This document shows, one piece after another, positions 16,660 through 24,924 of a stretch of 64,000 nucleotides of DNA. The notes beneath the pieces were generated by a model. It was not told where the DNA came from. It did not search any database and was given only the letters and a program-made list of their open reading frames with translations. The position numbers and the translations under genes were made by a program. The stretch is from Bradyrhizobium forestalis (GTDB taxonomy: Bacteria; Pseudomonadota; Alphaproteobacteria; Rhizobiales; Xanthobacteraceae), in contig NZ_PGVG01000028.1 of the NCBI RefSeq assembly GCF_002795245.1, positions 30,292-94,291 of the forward strand, in the 5' to 3' direction. Within the stretch, counting starts at the first letter, position 1; each line of letters opens with the position of its first letter.

Positions 16660-17111
16660 ATCGCCAGCCTGCCAAACAATCTTCCGACCAACAGGGACAG
16701 TTGAACGTTAATGAACAAGATCGCGCTCTGTACCCACACCTCGGGCTCACCGACGAAATCAAGCGACTTGGACGTCGAGACTATAAGCACGAAATACAGG
16801 ACCGGCGCGAGGAGAACAACGTTCCACCAGGCCACACGACCGCGGAGCCGTCCGACTACGACGACGACCACCGAGGCAATGAAGGCCGGCAAAGCCCACA
16901 TCTTCAAACCAAGCAGCGTAACTCCGATCGCGTCGCGCGAGATCGAAAAACAGCGAACGACCCGGCTGAGGAAACATCCGGAAGCCGAAAATGCAATCGT
17001 TTCGAGAATACCTGCGATCACCGTCATCAGGAAAACAACGACGAAGGCGCATCCCAAACTTACCAGCTCCGGTCTGCCTGATCTTTCAACAGCGTACAGG
17101 CCAGGACTCAC
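16656..17111 (-). CDS. putative inner-membrane protein of unknown function, inserted between ruvA and ruvB
   Basis: I do not recognise this 151-residue protein. It has about four hydrophobic segments: SLGCAFVVVFLMTVIAGIL, DAIGVTLLGLKMWALPAFIA running into SVVVVVV, VVLLAPVLYFVLIVS, and ILFINVQLSLLVGRLF. Short charged loops lie between them, and no motif is seen. GTG 17111 is the start because it overlaps the ruvA stop (GTGA) and AAGGAG lies eight bases upstream inside ruvA. Its stop overlaps the ruvB start (ATGA). The overlaps mean it is translated with the recombination genes. Its base composition is visibly less GC-rich than ruvA and ruvB, which suggests later acquisition. Confidence 0.75.
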   Translation of the reverse strand: MSPGLYAVERSGRPELVSLGCAFVVVFLMTVIAGILETIAFSASGCFLSRVVRCFSISRDAIGVTLLGLKMWALPAFIASVVVVVVGRLRGRVAWWNVVLLAPVLYFVLIVSTSKSLDFVGEPEVWVQSAILFINVQLSLLVGRLFGRLAI

Positions 17112-17725
17112 TTCGCGAGCTCCTTCAGGCCGAGGCGAATGAGCTGCGCGGTCTCGGCGCCTTCACCCGCGCTGCGCGAGGCCGACGCGATCGCCGCGGC
17201 GGCCTGCGGCTGGCCGTAGCCGAGATTGACCAGCGCGGAGATCGCATCCGCAACCGGGCGCGGTGCGCGATGGTCGTCGACGGCGCCGGCGAGGTGCACC
17301 ACGGCCGGGTCGACATTGGCGAAGGCCGGCGCCTTGTCCTTCAATTCGGTAACGATGCGCTCGGCGACCTTGGGGCCGACGCCGGGCGTGCGCGACACCG
17401 CGGCCTTGTCGCGCAGCGCGATGGCGTTGGCGAGATCGGAAGGCTGTAGCGTGCCGAGCACGGCGAGCGCGACCTTTGCGCCGACGCCTTGCACGGTCTG
17501 CAGCAGCCGAAACCATTCGCGCTCCTGGTCGGTGCGGAAGCCGAACAGTTTGATCTGATCCTCGCGGACGTAAGTCTCGATCGACAGCACGGCAGCTTCG
17601 CCGGGCGACGGCAGATGCTGCAAGGTGCGCGACGAGCAATGCACCTGGTAGCCGACGCCGCCGACGTCGAGGATCACAAAATCCTCGCCGTAGGAATCGA
17701 TCAGGCCCTTGAGCTTGCCGATCAT
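17108..17725 (-). CDS. ruvA: Holliday junction DNA-binding protein RuvA
   Basis: RuvA binds four-way junctions as a tetramer and loads RuvB. The 205-residue product begins MIGKLKGLIDSYGEDFVILD and has the acidic-pin/OB domain. Helix-hairpin-helix motifs are at VQGVGAKVALAVLG and TPGVGPKVAERIVTEL, and the C-terminal domain III that contacts RuvB ends the protein. The start overlaps the ruvC stop by four bases. Length and order are standard apart from the gene inserted immediately downstream. Confidence 0.97.
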   Translation of the reverse strand: MIGKLKGLIDSYGEDFVILDVGGVGYQVHCSSRTLQHLPSPGEAAVLSIETYVREDQIKLFGFRTDQEREWFRLLQTVQGVGAKVALAVLGTLQPSDLANAIALRDKAAVSRTPGVGPKVAERIVTELKDKAPAFANVDPAVVHLAGAVDDHRAPRPVADAISALVNLGYGQPQAAAAIASASRSAGEGAETAQLIRLGLKELAK

Positions 17726-18249
17726 ATCCCCACCACCTTCAGCCGGAGCGCCGCACTCTGGCGGTGATGGGCGTGGGTGATGGCGATGGCGAGCGCGTCG
17801 GCAGCATCGGCCGACGGCGGCTCGGCCTTGGGCAGCAAGATCTTCAGCATCATCGCGATCTGTTGCTTGTCGGCGTGACCGGCGCCGACCACCGTCTTCT
17901 TCACCTGGTTCGGCGCATATTCGGCGACACTGATGCCGAACATTGCGGGCGCCAGCATGGCGACGCCGCGGGCCTGGCCGAGCTTCAGCGTCGCGACGCC
18001 GTCCTTGTTCACAAAAGTCTGCTCGACCGCGGCTTCCATCGGCTGATGGTTCGAAAGCACGGCCGCGAGCCCTTCATGGATCGCGAGCAGCCGGCCCGAC
18101 AGCGGCAGATCGTCCGGCGGTTCCACCGAGCCGCAAGCGACGTAGATCAGGCGATTGCCCTCGGCCTCGATCACGCCCCAGCCGGTGCGGCGCAGGCCGG
18201 GGTCGATGCCGATGATGCGAACGGGTTGGCGAATCGGGAGCGCGGTCAT
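17722..18249 (-). CDS. ruvC: Holliday junction resolvase RuvC
   Basis: RuvC is the endonuclease that cuts Holliday junctions symmetrically. The 175-residue product contains the catalytic acids of the RNase H fold: D in IIGIDPGLRRTGWG, E in AAVEQTFVNKDG, and the C-terminal DAADALAIAITHAH pair. ATG 18249 is the start because the upstream open frame is only intergenic sequence. It is first in the operon with ruvA, the membrane-protein gene and ruvB. A 100 bp hairpin element and yebC lie upstream. Confidence 0.96.
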   Translation of the reverse strand: MTALPIRQPVRIIGIDPGLRRTGWGVIEAEGNRLIYVACGSVEPPDDLPLSGRLLAIHEGLAAVLSNHQPMEAAVEQTFVNKDGVATLKLGQARGVAMLAPAMFGISVAEYAPNQVKKTVVGAGHADKQQIAMMLKILLPKAEPPSADAADALAIAITHAHHRQSAALRLKVVGI

Positions 18250-18352
18250 GGGCCAGTGATAGCGGTTGGCCCATGATAGCGAAACAGAAACAGAACAGAA
18301 GTAACAGGGGAAGTGGGGAGCGAGTGCGCCGCTGCCCACGCCATACTCCGTC

Positions 18353-18452
18353 GTCATACCCCGCGAAGGCGGGGTATCCAGTACGCCGCGGCTCATCCGT
18401 ATTCCTCTGGCATCTCTGGAATACTGGATCGCCCGCCTTCGCGGGCGATGAC
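18353..18452. repeat. twin-hairpin intergenic element, family A copy 1
   Basis: This roughly 100 bp element has inverted termini GTCAT...ATGAC. The left end is a hairpin ACCCCGCGAAGGCGGGGT followed by atccagta. The right end is tactggat followed by a hairpin CGCCCGCCTTCGCGGGCG. The spacer includes cgccgcggctc. Four further copies lie at 24762, 35889, 43873 and 61766. The hairpins differ between copies but stay paired. Confidence 0.88.
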
Positions 18453-18480
18453 GGCGGAGGACAAAGGCTAGAAGGACGCT

Positions 18481-19227
18481 TTACCCGCCCATCTTCGCCA
18501 TCAGCGCGTCCGACACCTCGAAATTGGCGTAGACGTTCTGGACGTCGTCGTGCTCGTTGAGCAGATCCATCAGCTTGAGCAGCTTCTCGCCGGTCTCGTC
18601 GTCGACCGCGACCGTGTTCTGCGGCTTCCAGATCAGCGCGGCCTTGCGCGGTTCGCCGAACTTGGCTTCCAGTGCCTTGGCGACGTCGCGATAGCTTTCG
18701 GTCGAGGCATAGATCTCGTGGCCGCCCTCGCCGGAAACGACGTCGTCGGCGCCGGCCTCGATCGCGGCGTCCAGCACCGCGTCGTCGGAGGCGACGCTGC
18801 GGTCATATTCGATGACGCCGGTGCGGTCGAACATGAAGGACACCGAGCCGGTTTCGCCGAGATTGCCGCCGGACTTGGTAAAGAAGGAGCGGATATCGGA
18901 CGCGGCGCGGTTGCGGTTGTCGGTCAGCGCCTCGACGATGACGGCGACGCCGCCGGGGCCATAGCCCTCGTAGCGGATCTCGTCATAGTTCTCGCCGTCG
19001 CTGCCGAGCGCCTTCTTGATGGCGCGCTCGATATTGTCCTTCGGCATGTTCTCCTGGCGTGCGGCGATCACGGCGGCGCGCAGGCGCGGATTCATGGCGG
19101 GGTCGGGCGTCCCCAGCTTGGCCGCGACGGTGATTTCCCGCGCCAGCTTGCCGAACAGTTTCGACTTCTGGGCATCCTGCCGCCCCTTGCGGTGCATGAT
19201 GTTCTTGAATTGGGAATGTCCGGCCAT
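18481..19227 (-). CDS. YebC/PmpR family probable transcriptional regulator or translation factor
   Basis: The 248-residue protein begins with the family signature MAGHSQFKNIMHRKGRQDAQ and continues with KLFGKLAREITVAAK, RYEGYGPGGVAVIVEALTDN and FTKSGGNLGETGSVSFMF. YebC proteins are DNA-binding regulators in some bacteria, and more recent work on the family links some members to relief of ribosome stalling. The gene commonly lies upstream of ruvC, as it does here, with 231 bases containing a repeat between them. Length is normal for the family. Confidence 0.95.
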   Translation of the reverse strand: MAGHSQFKNIMHRKGRQDAQKSKLFGKLAREITVAAKLGTPDPAMNPRLRAAVIAARQENMPKDNIERAIKKALGSDGENYDEIRYEGYGPGGVAVIVEALTDNRNRAASDIRSFFTKSGGNLGETGSVSFMFDRTGVIEYDRSVASDDAVLDAAIEAGADDVVSGEGGHEIYASTESYRDVAKALEAKFGEPRKAALIWKPQNTVAVDDETGEKLLKLMDLLNEHDDVQNVYANFEVSDALMAKMGG

Positions 19228-19445
19228 GCGTGTCTCTTGAGGAATAGTCAGCCAACGGTGAGCGTGGGAAGCGCGGCCTTATAGGCCGCCAACCCACCGG
19301 AATCAAAGGGCTCTGGTAGCCTTACGGTAGCACCGTAGAGGTAGCCACCGGAATGGTCCGTGCCTAGAGGTCGGGCACCGTTAACCCTGATTTCATTCCG
19401 GCCTGCGAAAATAGCGTCCGCCCGTTCCCCGACAAGAGAGACGTG

Positions 19446-21194
19446 ATGGCGTTCGGACTTTTTCGGAAGCGTCTGCCTGATATGGCTGTACCTGTGGCAG
19501 CTCCGCAGGCCACGCAGCCGGTGGCCAATTCCGAGCCCGCCCCGGCCAGCGAGGGCGATTCCGCCAGGGAAATCCTGGAATTGCTGGAACTCGAGCTCGG
19601 CGCGATGATTCGCCAGCTCGAGCGCGCCGCCAATTCGGTGGCCGGCGGCGCCGAGGCGACCGCCGCCACGCTTGCCGCCATTCGCGACCGCACCGACGCC
19701 CTGACCGGCCGCACCAACGCCGCCCAGTCGACCGCCTCCACCTTCGCCCATGCCGCCGACAAGTTCACCCAGTCCGCCCTGGGGATCGGCGCGCAGGTCC
19801 GCGAGGCCGGCAAGCTCGCCGACGAGGCCAGCGCCGCGGCGCAGGAAGCCCGCGCCAATGTCGACCGCTTGCGCGAGTCCTCCGCCGCCATCAGCAATGT
19901 GGTCAATCTGATCGCGCAGATCGCGCGGCAGACGACGCTGCTCGCACTCAACTCGACCATCGAGGCCGCGCGCGCGGGCGCCGCGGGAAAGGGTTTTGCG
20001 GTCGTCGCCACGGAGGTCAAGGCCCTCGCGGTGCAGACCCAGAGCGCGACGGAAGAAATCACCCGGAAGATCGATGCGCTGCAGCGCGATGCGGCCGGCT
20101 CTGCGGACGCGGTGCATCGCATTTCGCAGGCGATCGAGGCGATCCGCCCGGTGTTCGACACCGTCAACGGCGCGGTCGCCGAGCAGAACGCCACCACCAG
20201 CGAAGTCTCCGGCAATGCTGCCAGCGCCTCGGAGTTCATCATCTCGGTCGGCGAGAGCGCGGCCGAGATCGATGCCGCGACCAAGGCGGCCGAGACCCAT
20301 GGCGAGAGCGTCGCCAGTGCCGGCAAGGCCGTCACCACTTTTGCCCACAAGCTGAAATCGCGCTGCGCGGTGCTGCTGCGCCAAAGCGAGCACGACGACC
20401 GCCGCAAGACCGAGCGGCTGCCCTGCCACCTCAAGTTCGAGACCACGCGCGGCGTGATGCCCGTCTATGAGATCGCGATGGAGGGCGTGCTGATCGGCGG
20501 CACGGACGCCGGCCGGCTTGCGGCGCAAGCGATGATCGAAGGCACCCTCGAAGACATCGGCGCCTGCCGCCTGCGCGTGGTCGAGCAATCCAAGGCCGGC
20601 GCCCGCGCGCAATTCCTCGGCGCCAACGCCGCACTCAACGAGAAGATCGAGGATAAGCTCTGGTCGATCCATGAGGAGAACACAGAGTTTGTCACCCGCG
20701 CTTTGGAAGCGGGCAATGCGCTGACGAAGATATTCGAGCAGGCGGTTGCGCGCGGCGAGGTTGGGATCGACGATCTTTTCGACACAGACTACGTGGAAAT
20801 CGCGGGCACCAATCCGCCGCAATACCGCACCAGATATCTCGACTGGGCCGACCGCGCCCTGCCGCCGTTCCAGGAAGCTTTTCTGGCGAGGGAGCCGCGG
20901 ATGGCGTTCTGCGCCATGGTGGACCGCAACGGCTTCCTGCCGGTGCACAACAAGATCTATTCGCATCCGCAGCGGCCGGGCGATGTCGCCTGGAACATGG
21001 CCAACAGCCGCAACCGGCGCATCTTCAACGATCCGGCGGGGCTCTCTGCCGCGCACAACCTGCGCTCGTACCTTGTCCAGAGCTATGCGCGCGACATGGG
21101 CAACGGGAACACGGTGATGATGCGCGAGATCGACGTCCCGATCCGCGTGCAGGGCCGGCACTGGGGCGGATTTCGCACGGCTTACAAGCTGTAG
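19446..21194 (+). CDS. soluble methyl-accepting chemotaxis protein with PilZ-like insert and C-terminal sensor domain
   Basis: This 582-residue receptor has no signal peptide or membrane helix, so it signals from the cytoplasm. Residues 40-300 are a long coiled coil with the conserved hairpin tip at about 155-195 (ARQTTLLALNSTIEAARAG, GKGFAVVATEVKAL) that contacts CheA/CheW. Residues about 318-398 start with DDRRKTERLPCHLKF and contain YEIAMEGVLIGG, which resembles a PilZ domain (R-x4-R then a D/N-x-S-x2-G-like turn), so cyclic-di-GMP binding is possible. Residues about 425-582 form a sensor module shared with the next gene (SRNRRIFND, YARDMGNGN, GRHWGGFR). The start is ATG 19446; GTG 19443 is in frame. 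Confidence 0.88.
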   Translation: MAFGLFRKRLPDMAVPVAAPQATQPVANSEPAPASEGDSAREILELLELELGAMIRQLERAANSVAGGAEATAATLAAIRDRTDALTGRTNAAQSTASTFAHAADKFTQSALGIGAQVREAGKLADEASAAAQEARANVDRLRESSAAISNVVNLIAQIARQTTLLALNSTIEAARAGAAGKGFAVVATEVKALAVQTQSATEEITRKIDALQRDAAGSADAVHRISQAIEAIRPVFDTVNGAVAEQNATTSEVSGNAASASEFIISVGESAAEIDAATKAAETHGESVASAGKAVTTFAHKLKSRCAVLLRQSEHDDRRKTERLPCHLKFETTRGVMPVYEIAMEGVLIGGTDAGRLAAQAMIEGTLEDIGACRLRVVEQSKAGARAQFLGANAALNEKIEDKLWSIHEENTEFVTRALEAGNALTKIFEQAVARGEVGIDDLFDTDYVEIAGTNPPQYRTRYLDWADRALPPFQEAFLAREPRMAFCAMVDRNGFLPVHNKIYSHPQRPGDVAWNMANSRNRRIFNDPAGLSAAHNLRSYLVQSYARDMGNGNTVMMREIDVPIRVQGRHWGGFRTAYKL

Positions 21195-21302
21195 TGCACG
21201 CTCAGGCAAGACGCCGCCCCCGAATCATCCTCTAAGTCGCAAATTGGAATGGGAATGCCGCGGAGGGCCGACGAACGGCTCTGACTGGAGGAAGCCCAAG
21301 AC

Positions 21303-22727
21303 ATGTCCGCCGCACAACTTGCAGTATTGGACACCGGATCCAACCGGACACTCGCCGAACGGCTGATCGACCAGCTCGCCGACCGCATCGGCGGCCTTGG
21401 CGTCGAGCTCGCCGACATCGCCGGCAACGTCCAGGAAGTCGCGAACCGTGTCGCCAACCAGTCGGAGCGGTTCCACCACCTCCAGAAGACGGCGGAGACG
21501 ATGGTCTCGGCCAACCACGACATCGCCAATGCATCGCAGGCGGTGCAATCGACCACATCGGCGGCGGTCGGCGAGATCGCGCAGTCGCGCAGCGCCGTCG
21601 ACACCGCGGTCAACCATATCTCCGAGCTGGTTGCAGCCGTGGAGCGGATCGAGGCGCGCCTCAGCGCCGTCGGCTCGGCGCTGGCGCAGGTGGCAAAGGT
21701 GTCCGGCTCGATCGAGGCGATCGCGAAGCAGACCAATCTGCTTGCACTCAACGCCACCATCGAGGCGGCCCGCGCCGGCAACGCCGGCCGCGGCTTTGCG
21801 GTGGTGGCGAGCGAGGTCAAGAACCTCGCGGAGGCCACCCGCCAGGCCACGCATGAGATCTCCGACACCGTGCGCGATCTCGACGGCCAGATCGAAGGCC
21901 TGATCGGCGAGAGCAGCGACGCCTCGCAGCGCGCCAAGACCGCCGGCGAGGGCGCCCAGCAGATCTCCGGCATCATCTCGCGCGTCCAGCAGGGCTTTGC
22001 CTCCGTGGAAGCGGAGATCGACAGCGTCGCGCGCGCGGCGACCTCCAATCTCGGCCATTGCGACACCGTCATCAGCGAGCTCAACGAACTCGCAAGGGGC
22101 GTCGACCTCTCCTCGCGCGACCTCAAGAGCGCCGACGAGCGGGTGGCGAAGCTGCTCGACACCTCCGAAGGCCTGATCGCGCTGATCGCCGACAGCGGCG
22201 TGGAGACGTCGGATGCGCCGCTGATCCGTGTCGTCGTCGAGACCGCGAAGCGGATTTCAGCAGAGTTCGAAGCCGCGATCGACCGCGGCGAGATCACGCT
22301 CGACCAGCTCATGGACGAGAACTATCGCGAGATCCCCGGCACCGATCCAAAGCAGTACAACACCAGCTACGTCGCGTTCACCGACCGCGTGCTGCCCGCG
22401 ATCCAGGATCCGATTCAGAAGTCCGATCCCCGCATCGTGTTCTGCGTCGCCTGGGCCAAGGGCGGGTACCTGCCGACCCACAATCCGAACTACCGCCTGC
22501 CGCAGGGCAAGGACCCGGTCTGGAATAACGCCAACTGCCGCAACCGCCGCCTGTTCACCGATCGCGCGGTGAAGAAGGTCGCGGCCAACACAAAACCCTT
22601 CCTGCTCCAGACCTACCGCCGCGACATGGGCGGCGGGCAGTTCGTGCTGATGAAGGACCTGTCCTCGCCGATCATGATCCGCGGCAAGCACTGGGGCGCC
22701 TTCCGGATGGGTTTTCGCCAGGGCTGA
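21303..22727 (+). CDS. soluble methyl-accepting chemotaxis protein with C-terminal sensor domain
   Basis: The 474-residue receptor lacks membrane helices. Residues 20-310 are the coiled-coil signalling domain, with the tip at 135-185 (IAKQTNLLALNATIEAARAG, GRGFAVVASEVKNLAE). Residues about 317-474 are the same sensor module as in the preceding receptor (CRNRRLFTD, LQTYRRDMGGGQFVLMKD, IRGKHWGAFRMGF). It lacks the PilZ-like insert. GGAGG lies upstream of ATG 21303. It follows its partner by 108 bases on the same strand, so they may be cotranscribed and could form mixed signalling arrays. The ligand is unknown. Confidence 0.92.
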   Translation: MSAAQLAVLDTGSNRTLAERLIDQLADRIGGLGVELADIAGNVQEVANRVANQSERFHHLQKTAETMVSANHDIANASQAVQSTTSAAVGEIAQSRSAVDTAVNHISELVAAVERIEARLSAVGSALAQVAKVSGSIEAIAKQTNLLALNATIEAARAGNAGRGFAVVASEVKNLAEATRQATHEISDTVRDLDGQIEGLIGESSDASQRAKTAGEGAQQISGIISRVQQGFASVEAEIDSVARAATSNLGHCDTVISELNELARGVDLSSRDLKSADERVAKLLDTSEGLIALIADSGVETSDAPLIRVVVETAKRISAEFEAAIDRGEITLDQLMDENYREIPGTDPKQYNTSYVAFTDRVLPAIQDPIQKSDPRIVFCVAWAKGGYLPTHNPNYRLPQGKDPVWNNANCRNRRLFTDRAVKKVAANTKPFLLQTYRRDMGGGQFVLMKDLSSPIMIRGKHWGAFRMGFRQG

Positions 22728-23072
22728 CGGGCGTTGCGTGACGGCGTTTGAGCGTCCCTGAAATAAAAAGCTCGAAAACAACCCCATGCACAGTAGGCGG
22801 GGTGTGCGGAATCAATGGCTTATGCATCTGGCGAAATCAGACTCGATCGGCCGGGCGTGGCTCACCTCTCCCTTCGGGAGAGTTGATCCGAGCGCTGGGG
22901 CACACACTGATGCGTTCAACGATTGACCCGTCGGGCAAAACAGGGGCATAATACTAATATTCCGAAATATGACTCGTCACCATCATATCCAGCAGGATTA
23001 TCGCTGGTGACTTCTTGGCGGCCGTCTGAGCAAGCGCCTCCTCCTTCGAGACGACCGCTTCGCGGCCCCTCT

Positions 23073-23115
23073 CCATGAACCACCTGTCAGACGACGTCTG
23101 GCAGGTGGTTCATGG
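23073..23115. repeat. 43 bp near-perfect palindrome
   Basis: The left arm ccatgaaccacctgtcagac g (21 bases) is matched by a right arm whose complement is ccatgaaccacctgccagac g, with a single mismatch and one central base. The mismatch would be a U-G wobble in a + strand RNA and an A-C clash in a - strand RNA. It may be a transcription terminator stem without a T-run, or part of a repeat element. Confidence 0.8.
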
Positions 23116-23148
23116 TTCCATGTGCAGCGCCCGCTTTCGGCGCTGGGG

Positions 23149-23250
23149 GCTCAGGATGAGGCTCAGCAGCGTCGGCGCCCATTGAAATTGCTGCCGCGCG
23201 CTCGGTCCCTCATCCTGAGGGCCCGCCAATGGCGGGCGTCTCGAAGGATG
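23149..23250. repeat. degenerate family B repeat element
   Basis: This stretch contains ctcaggatgaggctcagcag, ccctcatcctgagggcccgcc and gtctcgaaggatggctgcggg. These are the modules seen in the better-preserved family B elements at 46343 and 51938. The order is disturbed, so it appears to be a decayed or rearranged copy. Confidence 0.5.
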
Positions 23251-23326
23251 GCTGCGGGCGAGCTATTCGCCACGCTTCTCCATATGCGATTGCCCTCTCC
23301 TGGAGGGGCGGCGATTGACGCGCAGT

Positions 23327-24151
23327 TCAACTCAACCAGAACTTCGGCGTCGCCGGCTCCAGCCTTCCCCCCACGCGCACCGGTGCGATGCGCAGCGCGA
23401 GGCCCGTCGCATCATCCGTCTCCACCGCGACGCCGCTGAGCGTTGCCGCGCCCGCCGCCGGCTCGAAGCGGCTCGACGGAATCCCCGATGTGAACCGGCG
23501 CAGCGGCTCTTCCTTCTGCATGCCGATGATGGAATCGTAATCGCCGGTCATGCCGGCGTCGGTCATGTAGGCGGTGCCGCCTGCGAGGATCTGGTGGTCG
23601 GCGGTCGGCACGTGCGTGTGCGTGCCGACGACGAGGCTGGCGCGGCCGTCGCAGAAGAAGCCGATGCCCTGCTTCTCGCTTGAAGCCTCGCAATGGAAAT
23701 CGACGACGATGGCATCTGCCGCGACGCCGAGCGGACAGGCCCCTAGCTCGCGCTCGAGCGCGGCAAAGGGATCGTCGAACGGGGTCATGAAGACGCGGCC
23801 GAGCGCGTTGACGACGAGGGCGTGCTTGCCGTTCTTGGTCTCCACCAGGGCGGCGCCGCGGCCGGGCGTGCCGCGCGGATAGTTGGCGGGGCGCACCAGG
23901 CGGTCGGCGCGCTCGATGAAGACGAGGGCCTCGCGCTGGTCCCAGGAGTGATTGCCGAGCGTCACCGCATCGGCGCCGGCCTCGAGAAATTCCTGGTAGA
24001 TCGCTTCCGTGATGCCGAAGCCGCCGGCCGAATTCTCGCCGTTGACGACGACGAGATCGAGCGACCAGTCCTTGACCATGCCGGGCAGATATTCGGAGAC
24101 GGCCTCGCGCCCGCTACGGCCGACGACATCACCCACGAAGAGAATGCGCAA
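23327..24151 (-). CDS. YmdB-like metallophosphoesterase (TIGR00282 family)
   Basis: The 274-residue product begins MRILFVGDVVGRSGREAV, the metal-binding start of this family. It continues with VVNGENSAGGFGI, TLGNHSWDQRE, VDFHCEASSEKQG and the HTHVPTADHQIL metal site. Bacillus YmdB is a phosphodiesterase active on cyclic nucleotides. Whether the alphaproteobacterial members do the same is not known to me. Its first codons overlap the end of the 5-formyl-THF cyclo-ligase gene by 23 bases, so the two are cotranscribed. Confidence 0.92.
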   Translation of the reverse strand: MRILFVGDVVGRSGREAVSEYLPGMVKDWSLDLVVVNGENSAGGFGITEAIYQEFLEAGADAVTLGNHSWDQREALVFIERADRLVRPANYPRGTPGRGAALVETKNGKHALVVNALGRVFMTPFDDPFAALERELGACPLGVAADAIVVDFHCEASSEKQGIGFFCDGRASLVVGTHTHVPTADHQILAGGTAYMTDAGMTGDYDSIIGMQKEEPLRRFTSGIPSSRFEPAAGAATLSGVAVETDDATGLALRIAPVRVGGRLEPATPKFWLS

Positions 24152-24725
24152 CTTCAGAACTCCGGAAATCGAACACGTCCGATTCCGTTAGCACATAATC
24201 CAGCGCGACGTCGTGGGATAGTGCCGGAACCGCCTCGATCTCCTGCGCGGCAAACGCAAGCCCGATGCCGACGATGTGCTTGGCTTTGCGCAAATGCGCG
24301 AAGGTGAAATCGTAATGCCCCGCGCCATAACCGATGCGATGGCCGAGGCGGTCGAACGCCGCGAGCGGCGTCAGCATGATGTCGGGGATGACCTCGGCCG
24401 CTGCAGGCGACGGCTCGGGAATGCCGAGCGGGCCGAGCATCAGGCGGTCGTTCGGGTGGAAAATGCGGAAGATCAGCGACTGGCCGCGCGCGGTGACGCA
24501 AGGCAGCGCCAGCTTCGCGCCCTGCTCGGCGAGCTTCGTGAGCAGCGGCATCGGATCGATCTCGCTGCGGATCGGCGAATAGCCGGAGACGATGCTGCCC
24601 GGCAGCAGCTCGAACGGCAGCCCGCGCTTGGCGAGCTTGGCGGCCGCAGCAGCGCGCTTCTTCTCGCTCAGCGCATCGCGCTTGGCGAGGGCTTTGGCAC
24701 GGAGCTCGGCTTTGGAGTTGGACAT
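24129..24725 (-). CDS. 5-formyltetrahydrofolate cyclo-ligase
   Basis: This enzyme uses ATP to convert 5-formyl-THF to 5,10-methenyl-THF, returning stored folate to one-carbon metabolism. The 198-residue protein has the family hallmarks: an N-terminal K-R region (RAKALAKRDAL), SGYSPIRSEIDPMPLL, and the ATP-site segment FDRLGHRIGYGAGHYDFTFA. In many proteobacteria this gene lies just downstream of 6S RNA and zapA, as it does here. The YmdB-like gene follows with overlap. Confidence 0.94.
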   Translation of the reverse strand: MSNSKAELRAKALAKRDALSEKKRAAAAAKLAKRGLPFELLPGSIVSGYSPIRSEIDPMPLLTKLAEQGAKLALPCVTARGQSLIFRIFHPNDRLMLGPLGIPEPSPAAAEVIPDIMLTPLAAFDRLGHRIGYGAGHYDFTFAHLRKAKHIVGIGLAFAAQEIEAVPALSHDVALDYVLTESDVFDFRSSEVAHSLRG

Positions 24726-24761
24726 GCGCGTTTTCCCCCGAAAGCGAAGCCTTGCTCCGCC

Positions 24762-24862
24762 GTCATCACCCGCGAAGGCGGGTGATCCAGTATTCCAGAG
24801 ACGCCAGTGCTAGAACCTCGACGCCGCGGCGCACTGGATGCCCCGGTCAAGCCGGGGCATGA
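24762..24862. repeat. twin-hairpin intergenic element, family A copy 2
   Basis: GTCAT is followed by hairpin CACCCGCGAAGGCGGGTG and atccagta. After a spacer with cgccgcggcg comes actggat, hairpin GCCCCGGTCAAGCCGGGGC and ATGAC. It has the same length and layout as the copy at 18353 with different but paired hairpin bases. It separates 6S RNA from the 5-formyl-THF cyclo-ligase gene. Confidence 0.88.
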
Positions 24863-24924
24863 CACCGAGATTGATTGAACCGCAAGCGTGTCGGGGACGC
24901 AATTCGACAGACCAGAAGAAAACA

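Larger units (their letters stand above)
22728..23326. other. long intergenic region without recognisable genes
   Basis: No convincing coding sequence lies here. The left part (22728-23070) is AT-richer than its surroundings and holds a short hairpin (CTCTCCCTTCGGGAGAG near 22866), but nothing else I recognise. The right part holds a 43 bp palindrome (23073-23115) and a degenerate family B element (23149-23250). The region separates the chemotaxis genes from the leftward YmdB-like gene, so it lies between convergent 3' ends. Confidence 0.6.

Noticed and set aside
19248..21209. A 653-codon open frame antisense to the first chemotaxis receptor
   Set aside because: It is a high-GC shadow of a well-supported receptor gene. 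Its translation has no family features and is rich in Arg/Gly/Leu as expected for antisense frames.
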